Positions 42,148 to 50,644 of a stretch of DNA of 64,000 nt are shown here, piece by piece. The position numbers were made by a program, and so were the translations under genes. Numbering within the stretch: the first letter of the stretch is position 1; each line of letters begins with the position of its first letter. This stretch comes from an uncultured Pelagibacteraceae bacterium. Its GTDB lineage: Bacteria > Pseudomonadota > Alphaproteobacteria > Pelagibacterales > Pelagibacteraceae. The stretch lies in assembly GCA_902524345.1 (NCBI GenBank), contig CABZCX010000001.1, positions 67,001 to 131,000 on the forward strand, read 5' to 3'. The notes under the pieces are model-generated. The model was not told the DNA's origin. It saw nothing but the letters and a program-made list of their open reading frames with translations, and searched no databases.

Positions 42148-44631
42148 ATGAGTAAAAATAAAATATCAGCAATTCTAGGTCCAACCAATACTGGAAAAAC
42201 GCACCTTGCAATAGAGACAATGTTATCTTTTGAAAGTGGAATGATTGGTTTTCCACTAAGGTTGTTAGCACGTGAGGTTTACGACAAATTATTAAAAAAA
42301 CTAAACTCAGACAAGGTTGCATTAATAACTGGTGAGGAAAAAATTATCCCAACAAATGCCAAATATTTTTTATGCACTGTTGAATCTATGCCAATTGATA
42401 AACAATTAGATTTTGTTGCTGTTGATGAAATTCAAATGTGCTCAGATCATGAACGAGGTCATATTTTTACGGATAGACTTTTAAATATGAGAGGTGAGAA
42501 ATTAACAATGTTTATGGGTTCAAATACAATTAAGAGTATTATTACTAAACTAGATGATGATATCGAATTTATTAATAGAAATCGTTTGTCAAAACTTTCT
42601 TATTCTGGTCATAAAAAAATTTCAAGAATTGATCGAAAAACTGCTATAATTGCATTTTCTGCGGAAGAGGTTTACGCAATAGCTGAACTTATCAGAAGAC
42701 AGAAAGGAGGGGCATCAATCGTTATGGGGTCTCTCAGTCCAAAAACTAGAAATGCTCAAGTTGAATTATATCAATCTGGAGATGTTGATTTTTTAGTTGC
42801 GACTGATGCAATTGGAATGGGTATAAATATGGATCTCAATCATGTGTATTTTTCAAATTTGAAAAAATTTGATGGGAAAAAATTGAGAAGATTGAATTTA
42901 TCTGAAATTGGTCAAATTGCTGGTAGAGCAGGAAGATATATGAATGATGGTAGCTTTGGGATAACAGGTCAATGTGGAACAATTAGTCCTGAGGATGTTG
43001 AATTACTCGAAAATCATAAATTTGAGGAAATTAGCTACTTATTTTGGAGAAATTCAAATTTGAATTTTCATAGCTCCTCTTTATTAATAAAATCATTAGA
43101 TGAAAAACCTCATAAAGACTGGTTAAGAAAAATATATGAATGTGAGGATGAAAAAGCTTTAAAGTTTTTTTTAAAAGACAAAAATTTCGAAAATATCAAG
43201 AACAATCAAGCAAAATTAAAACTTTTATGGGAATGTTGTCAAATACCTGATTTTGTAAAAAAAACTTATGGCAATCATTATGAGGTAATTGGAAATGTTT
43301 TCAAATATTTAAGCAGTGAAAAAGGCAAAATTTCTAACGATTATATGCGATTACAGCTGATGAAACTTGATAAATTGGAGGGGAATGTTGATTCTTTATC
43401 AAATAGAATTGCAAATGTAAGAACTTGGTCATATGTTTCAAACAAAAATAATTGGGTAGAGAATCATAACTATTGGATAGAAAAAACTAAGTTATTAGAG
43501 GATAGACTTTCAGACAGATTACATGAGGAACTTACAAAAACTTTTATTGATAAACGTGCAAGTATTCTTGCAAGAGGTTTAAAGCAGGATATGGAGTTTA
43601 ATACGCAAATTTTAGAAAATAATGATGTAATAATCGACAATCAATTTATCGGTAAAATTAATGGTCTCAAACTAGAATTGGATTTAAAAAAAGGAGCCTT
43701 AGAAACGGACATAAAATCTCTTAAAAAAGCTGCCAGACAATCTGTTGGCCCTGAACTCGAAAAAAGAGTTAAGATTATAATTGATAATGGTCTTATTGAA
43801 CTTAAGGATGATTCTAAAATTTATTGGGAAAACTCTGCGATCGGAAGATTGACTGCTGGTAAAGATTATCTAAATCCCAATTTAGAATTAATAGTTGATG
43901 ATATTTTAGAACAAAATCAAAAGCAAAAATTATCAGATTTTATTAATAAATGGTTAAAAAATAGAATTGGCACGGTTTTAAAAAGTTTAATTGATTTAAA
44001 AAATATAAAAGAAAAAAATCCATCCACAAAAGCTTTAGCATATCAACTTTATGAAAATAATGGTGTAATTAAAAGAGAAAAAGTTTCTGAATATTTGGAT
44101 AAGCTAGATCAAAATGAAAGAAAAACTTTACGCAATATAGGAGTCAAATTTGGAAGATATCATGTGTTTTTGTTTAAATTAATAAAACCTGATGCAGTTT
44201 CCTTAAGGACGCTATTATGGAAAAATTATCATCAAAAATATTTCAATTTAAGACCTCCAACATTTGGTTTGAACTTTTTAAACAATAAGGATTTCAAAAA
44301 TAAAAATTTCATGCTGTTATGTGGATTTGAAAAATTTGATACCTTTTTTGTTAGAATTGATATTCTTGAGAGATTATTTATACAAATATTGAATTCCGAC
44401 AATCAAGAAAAAGAAAAGATGATCAAAATGGTCCCAGAGATGATTAATCTACTAGGCTGTAGTAGAGAAAATTTTAAAAAGTTAATTAGTATGATGAATT
44501 ATAAAGTTTTAGAAATAAATAACGACCTTTTTTTCAAATATAATCCCCCTAAAAAAAACAAAAAAGTTTTTTTAAAAAAACCTAATAAAGAAAGCCCTTT
44601 TATGGTTCTTAAAAATCTTAATTTGAGCTGA
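42148..44631 (+). CDS. SUV3-like superfamily 2 helicase
   Basis: An 827-residue helicase like mitochondrial SUV3. Walker A is GPTNTGKTHLAIE (11-23), motif II is VDEIQMCSDHERG, motif III-like MFMGSNTIK follows, and motif VI is IGQIAGRAGRY. The typical SUV3 reading LPLRLLAREVYDKL appears here as FPLRLLAREVYDKL. The long C-terminal part (about 400-827) is Lys-rich and without a motif I recognise. The probable role is RNA unwinding for decay or processing. It heads a same-strand set with TerB-like, ferredoxin and CarD genes. Confidence 0.9.
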   Translation: MSKNKISAILGPTNTGKTHLAIETMLSFESGMIGFPLRLLAREVYDKLLKKLNSDKVALITGEEKIIPTNAKYFLCTVESMPIDKQLDFVAVDEIQMCSDHERGHIFTDRLLNMRGEKLTMFMGSNTIKSIITKLDDDIEFINRNRLSKLSYSGHKKISRIDRKTAIIAFSAEEVYAIAELIRRQKGGASIVMGSLSPKTRNAQVELYQSGDVDFLVATDAIGMGINMDLNHVYFSNLKKFDGKKLRRLNLSEIGQIAGRAGRYMNDGSFGITGQCGTISPEDVELLENHKFEEISYLFWRNSNLNFHSSSLLIKSLDEKPHKDWLRKIYECEDEKALKFFLKDKNFENIKNNQAKLKLLWECCQIPDFVKKTYGNHYEVIGNVFKYLSSEKGKISNDYMRLQLMKLDKLEGNVDSLSNRIANVRTWSYVSNKNNWVENHNYWIEKTKLLEDRLSDRLHEELTKTFIDKRASILARGLKQDMEFNTQILENNDVIIDNQFIGKINGLKLELDLKKGALETDIKSLKKAARQSVGPELEKRVKIIIDNGLIELKDDSKIYWENSAIGRLTAGKDYLNPNLELIVDDILEQNQKQKLSDFINKWLKNRIGTVLKSLIDLKNIKEKNPSTKALAYQLYENNGVIKREKVSEYLDKLDQNERKTLRNIGVKFGRYHVFLFKLIKPDAVSLRTLLWKNYHQKYFNLRPPTFGLNFLNNKDFKNKNFMLLCGFEKFDTFFVRIDILERLFIQILNSDNQEKEKMIKMVPEMINLLGCSRENFKKLISMMNYKVLEINNDLFFKYNPPKKNKKVFLKKPNKESPFMVLKNLNLS

Positions 44632-44634
44632 TAG

Positions 44635-45048
44635 ATGATTTTTAAAAAAAAAGAAAAATTAGATATTAATAGTAATTTAATTGAAATATGTGCTCTTTTA
44701 ATTCATGCAGCAAAAATTGATGAACACTTCTCTGAAAAAGAGGAAAAAATTATTAAGCAAACAATGCTAAAAATTGGAGTAAAAAAAGACCATTTAGACA
44801 AATTATTTAACGAAGCGATAAAAATTGAGGATAATTCTAATCAAATTCTTAATTTTACAAAACAGGTCAAAAATATGAATGAACAAAATAAAATTCAAAT
44901 TATTGAAGCATTGTGGAGAATTATTTACTCTAATAAAGAGGCGGACATCTATGAAACAAGTTTAATGAGAAGGCTTGGAGGATTATTGTATGTTGACAAT
45001 AAATTGATGGGAGACATTAAAGAAAAGATAAAAAGTGAGAATTTATAA
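44635..45048 (+). CDS. TerB-like helical protein
   Basis: A 137-residue all-helical protein of the TerB/COG4103 type. [26 protein letters not shown] and [29 protein letters not shown] are the two repeats with acidic residues after the helices that in TerB bind metal. Function is unknown. It starts 3 bases after the helicase and overlaps the ferredoxin start by 1 base. In other alphaproteobacteria I recall an S4-domain gene in this position between helicase and fdxA; that is from memory and not checked. Confidence 0.75.
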   Translation: MIFKKKEKLDINSNLIEICALLIHAAKIDEHFSEKEEKIIKQTMLKIGVKKDHLDKLFNEAIKIEDNSNQILNFTKQVKNMNEQNKIQIIEALWRIIYSNKEADIYETSLMRRLGGLLYVDNKLMGDIKEKIKSENL

Positions 45049-45374
45049 TGACATATTTGGTTAATGATAAATGTATTAAATGTAAGCTGACTGATTGTGT
45101 TGATGTTTGCCCAGTTGATTGCTTTTATGAAGGTAAAAATATGCTTGTAATTAAACCCGATGAGTGTATAGATTGTGGCGTTTGTGAACCTGAATGTCCA
45201 GTGGATGCAATTCAAGCTGATACAGAACCAGGAAGTGACAAATGGCTAGAAATCAATAAAAAATATTCTGAAATCTGGCCAAATATAAGCGAAAAAAAAG
45301 ATCCACCATCGGATCATGAAAAATATAGAGATGAGCAAGATAAGTTTGAAAAATATTTTAAAGAGAACATTTAA
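45048..45374 (+). CDS. fdxA: Seven-iron ferredoxin
   Basis: A 108-residue electron carrier. [18 protein letters not shown] and [16 protein letters not shown] supply the cysteines for one 3Fe-4S and one 4Fe-4S cluster, and the C-terminal tail ([17 protein letters not shown]) matches the FdxA group. It sits between the TerB-like gene and carD. The carD frame starts inside its 3' end. Confidence 0.94.
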   Translation: MTYLVNDKCIKCKLTDCVDVCPVDCFYEGKNMLVIKPDECIDCGVCEPECPVDAIQADTEPGSDKWLEINKKYSEIWPNISEKKDPPSDHEKYRDEQDKFEKYFKENI

Positions 45375-46200
45375 AAATAAATCCAAAAAAACAAAAAAGG
45401 TGACTAAAACAAAAGTTATCAAAAGTATAAAAAAACCAGCCAAAAAAATTAAAAAATTAGTAAAACCCAAATCAAAGATAATTACTCAAAAAAAACAAAC
45501 TAAAATTAGTAAAAAAAATGTTGAGTTAAAAACAGAAAACTTAAGGATTTCTAAAGGAACTGAGGTTAAGCCTGAAATAAAAAAGGTAAATAAACAAGCG
45601 ACTGAAAAGAGAGAGTATAAAGTAAAAGATCATGTTGTTTATCCTAAACATGGTGTTGGACAGATTTCTGAATTTAAAAAAATTAGTATTGGTGGAATAG
45701 ATGTTGAAACATACGTTATAAAATTTGAAAAAGATAAAGCTGACGGTATGGTTCCAGTCAACAAGCAATCTCACCTTCGACCATTAGCTACAATTAATCA
45801 AGTCAACAAATGTATTTCAATTTTAAAGAGTAAACCAAAAATTAAAAGATCCATGTGGAGTAGGAGAGCCCAAGAATATGAAGCTAAAATTTCCTCAGGT
45901 AAAATTTATGAATTGGCTGAAGTGGTAAGAGATTTAAATAAAGGTGACGACTTAATGGTCGATCAATCCTACAGCGAAAGACAACTTTTTGAAAAAGCTT
46001 ACGAACGAATTTTATCTGAATTTAAAATAATATTAAATATATCACTGGAAGATACTCAAAAAAAATTAGATAAAGCGCTCAAAAGAAACTTAGATAGCCA
46101 AAATAAACAAGAGACTAAAACAATTAAAGGTTCTGAATCTGAAATTCAAGATGAGGAGCCAATTTCAGAAAATGATAATGATGAGCCAATAGAAGAATAA
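45316..46200 (+). CDS. carD: CarD/CdnL-family RNA-polymerase-binding regulator
   Basis: A 294-residue protein. The CarD N-domain is clear at about 97-155 ([17 protein letters not shown]...[17 protein letters not shown]), followed by the helical DNA-contact domain. Before it lie about 90 residues extremely rich in lysine ([24 protein letters not shown] in part), and after it an acidic tail ([10 protein letters not shown]-like). CdnL proteins are usually about 160-190 residues, so both ends are extensions. The start is uncertain: ATG at 45316 or 45331 lies inside fdxA, and a GTG at 45400 would avoid the overlap. A terminator follows. Confidence 0.88.
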   Translation: MKNIEMSKISLKNILKRTFKNKSKKTKKVTKTKVIKSIKKPAKKIKKLVKPKSKIITQKKQTKISKKNVELKTENLRISKGTEVKPEIKKVNKQATEKREYKVKDHVVYPKHGVGQISEFKKISIGGIDVETYVIKFEKDKADGMVPVNKQSHLRPLATINQVNKCISILKSKPKIKRSMWSRRAQEYEAKISSGKIYELAEVVRDLNKGDDLMVDQSYSERQLFEKAYERILSEFKIILNISLEDTQKKLDKALKRNLDSQNKQETKTIKGSESEIQDEEPISENDNDEPIEE

Positions 46201-46205
46201 AAAAA

Positions 46206-46243
46206 AAAACGCCTCTCACACATAACGTTATGAGAAGCGTTTT
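46206..46243. terminator. Bidirectional intrinsic terminator between carD and the Lys/Arg-rich peptide gene
   Basis: The inverted repeat AAAACGC-c-TCTCA / TGAGA-a-GCGTTTT has a 12-base loop. On the plus strand it has one C-A mismatch and a run of five T, ending carD. On the minus strand the mismatch becomes a U-G pair and the stem is followed by nine T, a stronger signal, ending the small basic gene 20 bases after its stop. It is the only convincing intrinsic terminator I found in the window. Confidence 0.78.
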
Positions 46244-46263
46244 TAATAAAGAATACTAAGTTC

Positions 46264-46341
46264 TTATCTTCTTCTTCTTTTTTTTGCTTTTTTCTTAGCT
46301 TTTTTCTTAGCCTTCTTTGCTTTTTTTCTTCTTTTAGCCAT
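46264..46341 (-). CDS. 25-residue Lys/Arg-rich peptide gene
   Basis: The minus strand has ATG at 46341 and TAA at 46264-46266, encoding MAKRRKKAKKAKKKAKKKAK followed by KRRRR. It is about 76% Lys/Arg plus Ala, with AKK repeats as in histone H1 tails. Support for a real gene comes from its surroundings: a GGAG ribosome binding site 7 bases upstream (rare in this window), a TTGACA-containing promoter-like site, a perfect 9-bp hairpin at the predicted 5' end and a strong terminator. In length and charge it recalls tiny ribosomal proteins such as eukaryotic L41 or Thermus Thx, but homology is not claimed. Likely roles are rRNA or nucleoid binding. Confidence 0.65.
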   Translation of the reverse strand: MAKRRKKAKKAKKKAKKKAKKRRRR

Positions 46342-46363
46342 CTTTAGCTCCCTTTTTAGTTAA

Positions 46364-46384
46364 ACGAATCAAAAATTGATTCGT
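46364..46384 (-). promoter_or_regulatory. Perfect 9-bp hairpin in the leader of the Lys/Arg-rich peptide gene
   Basis: ACGAATCAA-AAA-TTGATTCGT is a perfect inverted repeat with a 3-base loop. It would form about 3 bases after the predicted transcription start and end 22 bases before the ATG, leaving the ribosome binding site free. A hairpin at the very 5' end often stabilises mRNA. It could also be a dimeric protein site. Confidence 0.55.
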
Positions 46385-46393
46385 AATTACTTA

Positions 46394-46422
46394 TTTTTAT
46401 TTTTTTATACACGTTATGTCAA
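46394..46422 (-). promoter_or_regulatory. Candidate sigma-70-type promoter of the Lys/Arg-rich peptide gene
   Basis: The minus strand reads TTGACA (46417-46422), a 17-base spacer, then TAAAAA (46394-46399). The -35 is perfect and the -10 matches 4 of 6. The predicted start near 46387 gives a leader of about 45 bases. The remaining stretch up to the acyl-CoA ligase stop (46423-46539) is AT-rich with nothing else visible. Confidence 0.45.
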
Positions 46423-46539
46423 TTCTTTAATTGAAGTTAAAATTTTTATAAAATTTTTTAAATTCAAAAATATTTTTATAATTTCAATGCATTAAAAAGT
46501 TAATGTTTATGCGCTTAATAATCAAATATTTTACTTAAA

Positions 46540-48285
46540 CTAATAAAGTTTTTCTAAATCTTCTTTATATTTCTCTAAAATTTTTTTTCTTTTTAGTTTT
46601 AAAGTGGGTGTTAACATTCCATTTTCAATTGTAAATTCTTCTTTAACTAATTTAAATTTTTTAACTTTTTCAACTAAAGATAAAGTTTTATTTAAATTTT
46701 CTAAATAAATTTCTATTTCTTTCTTATTTTCATTACTTTCACTTACAATTAATGCAACGAGATATGTTTTTTTATCTCCATATACAAAGCTTTGTTTAAT
46801 TTTTTCATTTAAACATAATAAGTTTTCAATTTTGGAAGGTGATATGTTATCTCCACCAAGATTGACGATTATTTCTTTTTTTCTATCTGTTATTTTTAAA
46901 TTTCCCTCTTTTGTAATTTCCCCTATATCTCCTGTATGTAACCAGCCATCTTTAATAACCTCATCAGTTTCTTTCTTTTTATTCCAGTAACCAAGCATGA
47001 CATTTTCTCCTTTAACTAAAATTTCACCATCATCAGCAATTTTTACTTGATTAGTTTTAAAAGGAGGGCCCACTGTTTCAATCTTAATTTTTCCAGGAAT
47101 ATTACAACTAACAACAGGAGAGGCTTCAGTTAATCCATATCCTTGTAAAGTTGGTAATCCTATAGAATTCAAAAATTCACCAATTTTTTGATCTAAAGCA
47201 CCCCCTCCAGAAACAAAAGCCTTTAGTTTGCCACCAAATTGATTCTTAATTTTTCTTCTTACCAATTTTTCACAGAAAATATTAATAAAATTTTCTTTCA
47301 AACTAAATTTACCTTTATTTAGTTTTTTAATCCCAAGTGAGATGGTAGATGAAATCAGCTTCCTCTTAAGACCTTTTTGTTTTGTGAAATTCATATAAAT
47401 TTTACTGTATAAATTTTGATAAAATCTAGGGACTGCTGTCATTATTGTTGGTTTTGCAACTGACATATTAGATAATAATTTTTCCAAACTTTCAGCATAA
47501 TAAACTTTTGCTCCAAGTGAAATTTGAACAAATTGAACTGCATGTTCATATGAATGAGATAATGGTAACCACGTTAGAAAAACTGGTTTTTCATTTTTAA
47601 ATAAAGGTACTAAAATTTCTAATGCTCCCTCGCAATTAGATAAAATTCCTCCATGACTCAACATTACTCCTTTTGGGTTTCCAGTTGTACCAGAAGTATA
47701 AATAATACACGCAAGATCATTCCTTTTTAGATTGGTGTTTATAGAATGTTGAATTTTAAAGTTCTGATCAATCATTATAGTTTGCCAGTCAGTAAAAATT
47801 TTTTGAAAAAAATCTAATTCTTGATCAAAGCTATCCATAGAAATAACATTAATGTCTTTTGTTAAATATTTTTTAATTTTATCGAATTGTTCTTGAGTAG
47901 AGACAATACAAACTTTTGGCATACAATCTTTAATTATATATTCATAATCCTTATCAGAATAAGTTGTAAATAAAGGTACGGTCACTCCACCAGCATTCAT
48001 AATTGATAAATCAGAAATTAGCCACTCAGGTCGATTTTCCGAAAGCAACAAACACCTATCTCCCCTAGATATTATCTTTTTTAAATAAGTAGTTAATATC
48101 CTAATTTGTCCATCAACTACTCTCCACGAATAATTAGTAGGTTGTCTTAATTCTGGCAACTCGTGTTCTCTTGATTTTAAATTTGTCAAAAAAGCAGACT
48201 CATTCATACTAAATTTTTTTGGTATATTTTTTTCAGATGTTTTAAAAAAAAGTTCTACAAGACTATTGATATTTTTTAATTCCAT
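46540..48285 (-). CDS. AMP-forming long-chain acyl-CoA ligase
   Basis: A 581-residue adenylate-forming enzyme that activates fatty acids. The P-loop is CIIYTSGTTGNPKGVMLSHGG, then WLPLSHSYEH, GYGLTEASPVVSC, GWLHTGDIGEI and the hinge region KITDRKKEIIVNLGGDNISP. The ORF track starts at 48321, but those first 12 residues are read from the tRNA-Leu gene; the ATG at 48285 (MELKNINSLVELFF) fits the family. Only six bases (TTTTTT) separate the tRNA CCA end from this ATG, so there is no room for a normal ribosome binding site. Confidence 0.9.
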   Translation of the reverse strand: MELKNINSLVELFFKTSEKNIPKKFSMNESAFLTNLKSREHELPELRQPTNYSWRVVDGQIRILTTYLKKIISRGDRCLLLSENRPEWLISDLSIMNAGGVTVPLFTTYSDKDYEYIIKDCMPKVCIVSTQEQFDKIKKYLTKDINVISMDSFDQELDFFQKIFTDWQTIMIDQNFKIQHSINTNLKRNDLACIIYTSGTTGNPKGVMLSHGGILSNCEGALEILVPLFKNEKPVFLTWLPLSHSYEHAVQFVQISLGAKVYYAESLEKLLSNMSVAKPTIMTAVPRFYQNLYSKIYMNFTKQKGLKRKLISSTISLGIKKLNKGKFSLKENFINIFCEKLVRRKIKNQFGGKLKAFVSGGGALDQKIGEFLNSIGLPTLQGYGLTEASPVVSCNIPGKIKIETVGPPFKTNQVKIADDGEILVKGENVMLGYWNKKKETDEVIKDGWLHTGDIGEITKEGNLKITDRKKEIIVNLGGDNISPSKIENLLCLNEKIKQSFVYGDKKTYLVALIVSESNENKKEIEIYLENLNKTLSLVEKVKKFKLVKEEFTIENGMLTPTLKLKRKKILEKYKEDLEKLY

Positions 48286-48291
48286 AAAAAA

Positions 48292-48376
48292 TGGTGGGCG
48301 AAGAGAGAATCGAACTCTCACTTCTTGCGAAACACGATTTTGAGTCGTGCGCGTCTACCAGTTCCGCCATTCGCCC
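48292..48376 (-). tRNA. tRNA-Leu(CAA)
   Basis: The minus strand folds as a type II tRNA. The acceptor GGGCGAA pairs with TTCGCCC, A is the discriminator with encoded CCA, the anticodon stem CACGA/TCGTG encloses CTCAAAA (anticodon CAA), there is a long variable arm, and the T arm has AGTTCGATTCT. Its 3' end is six bases from the start of the acyl-CoA ligase on the same strand. Confidence 0.96.
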
Positions 48377-48435
48377 ATAATTGTTTAATAATTTATTAAA
48401 TAGTATAAGAACTAAAATTATATTAAAACCAAAAA

Positions 48436-49041
48436 ATGTTTAATAATCTTTATAAAAAGTGTTTAGATTTAGCAGCACACAAAAGTTCAAAGTACTACTT
48501 GGCAATCGTATCTTTTGTTGAAAGTTCTTTTTTTCCTATTCCTCCAGATGTTATGATTATACCAATGGTGATCTCAAAAAAGAATGATTTTATCAAAATC
48601 TTTCTTATAACTACGATTTTTTCTGTTTTGGGTGGTATGTTAGGTTATTTAATTGGAGCTTTCTTTTTTGATTTTGGATCACAAATTATGAGTTTTTATG
48701 GATATGAAAATAAATTATCGAGTATCAAAGAAAATTTAGTCAATAGTGATGGTTTTTATGCCTGGCTAGGTATACTTTTTTTAGCAGGATTTACACCTCT
48801 TCCCTATAAAGTTTTTACCATTGCAAGTGGCCTAATAAGTTTTAATTTTTTTATATTTATAGTTATTAGTTTGGTTTCAAGAGGGTTGAGATTTTTTATA
48901 GTCTCATACCTCTCTTATAAATTTGGGAATTTATTTACTGAATTTATGGAAAAGCACGGGTCAAAATGGTTTACAATAATTGGATTAATAATTGTTACAA
49001 TTGGCCTATTGATTTACTTAATTATAAAATTTTATGTTTGA
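48436..49041 (+). CDS. YqaA/DedA-like membrane protein (VTT domain)
   Basis: A 201-residue inner-membrane protein with about five hydrophobic segments. VESSFFPIPPDVMIIPMV and GFTPLPYKVFTIASGLISF are the two re-entrant-loop motifs of the VTT (DedA/SNARE-associated) family, and the short form fits YqaA. Some relatives flip lipid carriers or phospholipids; the substrate here is unknown. The dsbB frame starts 8 bases before its stop. Confidence 0.85.
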   Translation: MFNNLYKKCLDLAAHKSSKYYLAIVSFVESSFFPIPPDVMIIPMVISKKNDFIKIFLITTIFSVLGGMLGYLIGAFFFDFGSQIMSFYGYENKLSSIKENLVNSDGFYAWLGILFLAGFTPLPYKVFTIASGLISFNFFIFIVISLVSRGLRFFIVSYLSYKFGNLFTEFMEKHGSKWFTIIGLIIVTIGLLIYLIIKFYV

Positions 49042-49519
49042 TTTAAAGAATGAATTCTATCTAAAAATTATTTTAATTATTAGCTTTACTGCATTAATTT
49101 TTGCGTATTTCGTAGAACATATTTTAGGTCATCAACCATGTAATTTATGCATTATTGAGAGAATTCCTTATGGGATAAGTATAATCTTAATTGCAATGAT
49201 TTTTATTATAAAGAAAAATCAAAAATTTTTAACTTTGTTGCTAATTCTTACCTTTGTCTTTTCGTTAACAATTTCTGTTTACCATTATGGAATTGAGCAA
49301 AGTTTTTTTCAAGAATCAACTGTATGTAATGCGAGAAATTTTACAGAAAATATAACCAAAGAAGATTTACTTAGAGAGTTGAGCAAAAAAACTATAAGCT
49401 GTAAAGATGTGACATTTAGGATCTTAGGATTATCACTAACAAGTATTAATATTGTAATAAGTTTATTATTTATTATAACTTTTATAAAAATTTTTATTAA
49501 ATATGAAAAAAACAAGTAA
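49034..49519 (+). CDS. dsbB: Disulfide bond formation protein DsbB
   Basis: A 161-residue protein with four membrane helices. The first periplasmic Cys pair is QPCNLC (C36, C39) and the second pair is C98 and C123, as needed to pass electrons from DsbA to ubiquinone. IERIPYG after the first pair is typical. dsbA is not in the window. The gene overlaps YqaA-like and coq7 on either side, so the three are one transcript; both DsbB and Coq7 concern ubiquinone. Confidence 0.9.
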   Translation: MFDLKNEFYLKIILIISFTALIFAYFVEHILGHQPCNLCIIERIPYGISIILIAMIFIIKKNQKFLTLLLILTFVFSLTISVYHYGIEQSFFQESTVCNARNFTENITKEDLLRELSKKTISCKDVTFRILGLSLTSINIVISLLFIITFIKIFIKYEKNK

Positions 49520-50033
49520 TAAAGTTGAAGAATTTATAAGAGTTGATCATGCAGGTGAAAGAGGGGCTGTCAAAATTTATGAAGGTCAGCTGTTGGCTCT
49601 AAATACAATTGTTAAGAATGAAAGTCTAAAAAAGACAATTGAAGATATGAAAGAGCATGAGATAGAACATTGTCAATTTTTTGAAAATGAAATAAAAAAA
49701 AGAAATATTAAACCTACAAAATTTTTACCTTTATGGGACTTAATGGGTGTAGGTTTAGGATTTGGATCAACCTTATTAGGAAAAAAAGCAGCGATGTTGT
49801 GTACTGCATCAGTTGAAGAAGTAATAGACAAACATTATTTAGATCAAATTAATCAATTAGGTCCAGAAGAAAAAGAGTTGAAAAAAAAAATAACTAAATT
49901 TAGACAAGATGAGCTAGATCATAAAGATATAGCCTATGAGGAGGGTGCATCAAAAAAAGGTTTTTACTCAATTATGGACAAAATAATTAAAACAGGTTCA
50001 AAAATAGCTATTCGTATTTCAGAAAAAGTTTAG
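49503..50033 (+). CDS. coq7: Demethoxyubiquinone hydroxylase (Coq7 family)
   Basis: A 176-residue di-iron monooxygenase that hydroxylates 5-demethoxyubiquinone. The ligands are in VDHAGERGAVKIYEGQ (E19), KEHEIEHCQFFENE (E53, H56), ASVEEVIDKHY and QDELDHKDIAYEEGA, arranged in the two-repeat four-helix pattern of COQ7. It works with UbiE and UbiB, encoded 10 kb away in this window. Confidence 0.94.
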   Translation: MKKTSNKVEEFIRVDHAGERGAVKIYEGQLLALNTIVKNESLKKTIEDMKEHEIEHCQFFENEIKKRNIKPTKFLPLWDLMGVGLGFGSTLLGKKAAMLCTASVEEVIDKHYLDQINQLGPEEKELKKKITKFRQDELDHKDIAYEEGASKKGFYSIMDKIIKTGSKIAIRISEKV

Positions 50034-50036
50034 AGA

Positions 50037-50609
50037 TTAAGCCTCAAGCTCAACATCCCAATATAAATAATCCATCCAACTTTTATGTAAATAATTTGGA
50101 GGAAAATTTTTTCCGTTACGATGTAAATCTTCTGTTGTAGGCTGATAAGGATACTGAGCTAACTTCATTCCTGATGTTTTTAAAAGTTTACCACCCTTTT
50201 TAACATTACATTCAGAACAAGCTGTTACAACATTATCCCAATTAGTTTCTCCTCCTTTAGATCTTGGCAACAAGTGATCAAAAGTTAACTCCTCACCACT
50301 ACCACAATATTGACAAGAAAATTTATCTCTTAAAAAAACGTTAAATCTTGTAAAACTTGGTTTAGTTTGGGGCACAATATAATTTTTTAATGCAATAACG
50401 CTCGGTAGCTGCATGTTAAAAGATGGACTCCTAATAATTCTGTCATAACTACTTACGATTACGACTCTATCTAAGAAAACTGATTTAACAGTGTCTTGCC
50501 AAGACCACAAAGATAAAGGATAGTAACTTAGTGGTCTGTAATCTGCATTAAGAACTAATGCGGGACATTTTTCTAAAGAAACATTTTGTTCAACAAAATT
50601 ATTCATCAA
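50037..50609 (-). CDS. HNH endonuclease-domain protein
   Basis: A 190-residue protein. CPALVLNADYRPLSYYPLSLWSWQDTVKSVFLDR at the start and CQYCGSGEELTFDHLLPRSKGGETNWDNVVTACSECNVKKGGK further on (zinc Cys pairs plus HNH core) match a conserved alphaproteobacterial single-copy HNH protein. It is not next to restriction or phage genes, so a housekeeping role in DNA or RNA handling is more likely than defence. The 3' end is 3 bases from coq7. Confidence 0.88.
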   Translation of the reverse strand: MMNNFVEQNVSLEKCPALVLNADYRPLSYYPLSLWSWQDTVKSVFLDRVVIVSSYDRIIRSPSFNMQLPSVIALKNYIVPQTKPSFTRFNVFLRDKFSCQYCGSGEELTFDHLLPRSKGGETNWDNVVTACSECNVKKGGKLLKTSGMKLAQYPYQPTTEDLHRNGKNFPPNYLHKSWMDYLYWDVELEA

Positions 50610-50644
50610 ATAATAGTAACTTAATTGAAAAATTATTTCAATAA

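Noticed and set aside
45246-45774. Minus-strand ORFs opposite fdxA and carD
   Set aside because: They are Phe/Ile-rich complements of Lys-rich coding DNA with no motif or start signal.
48286-48321. Twelve-codon extension of the acyl-CoA ligase
   Set aside because: These codons are the 3' part of tRNA-Leu read on the same strand.
50037-50609. HNH protein as part of a restriction or defence island
   Set aside because: Neighbours are coq7 and an esterase; no methyltransferase, phage or mobile genes are near, and the protein resembles a core alphaproteobacterial HNH family.
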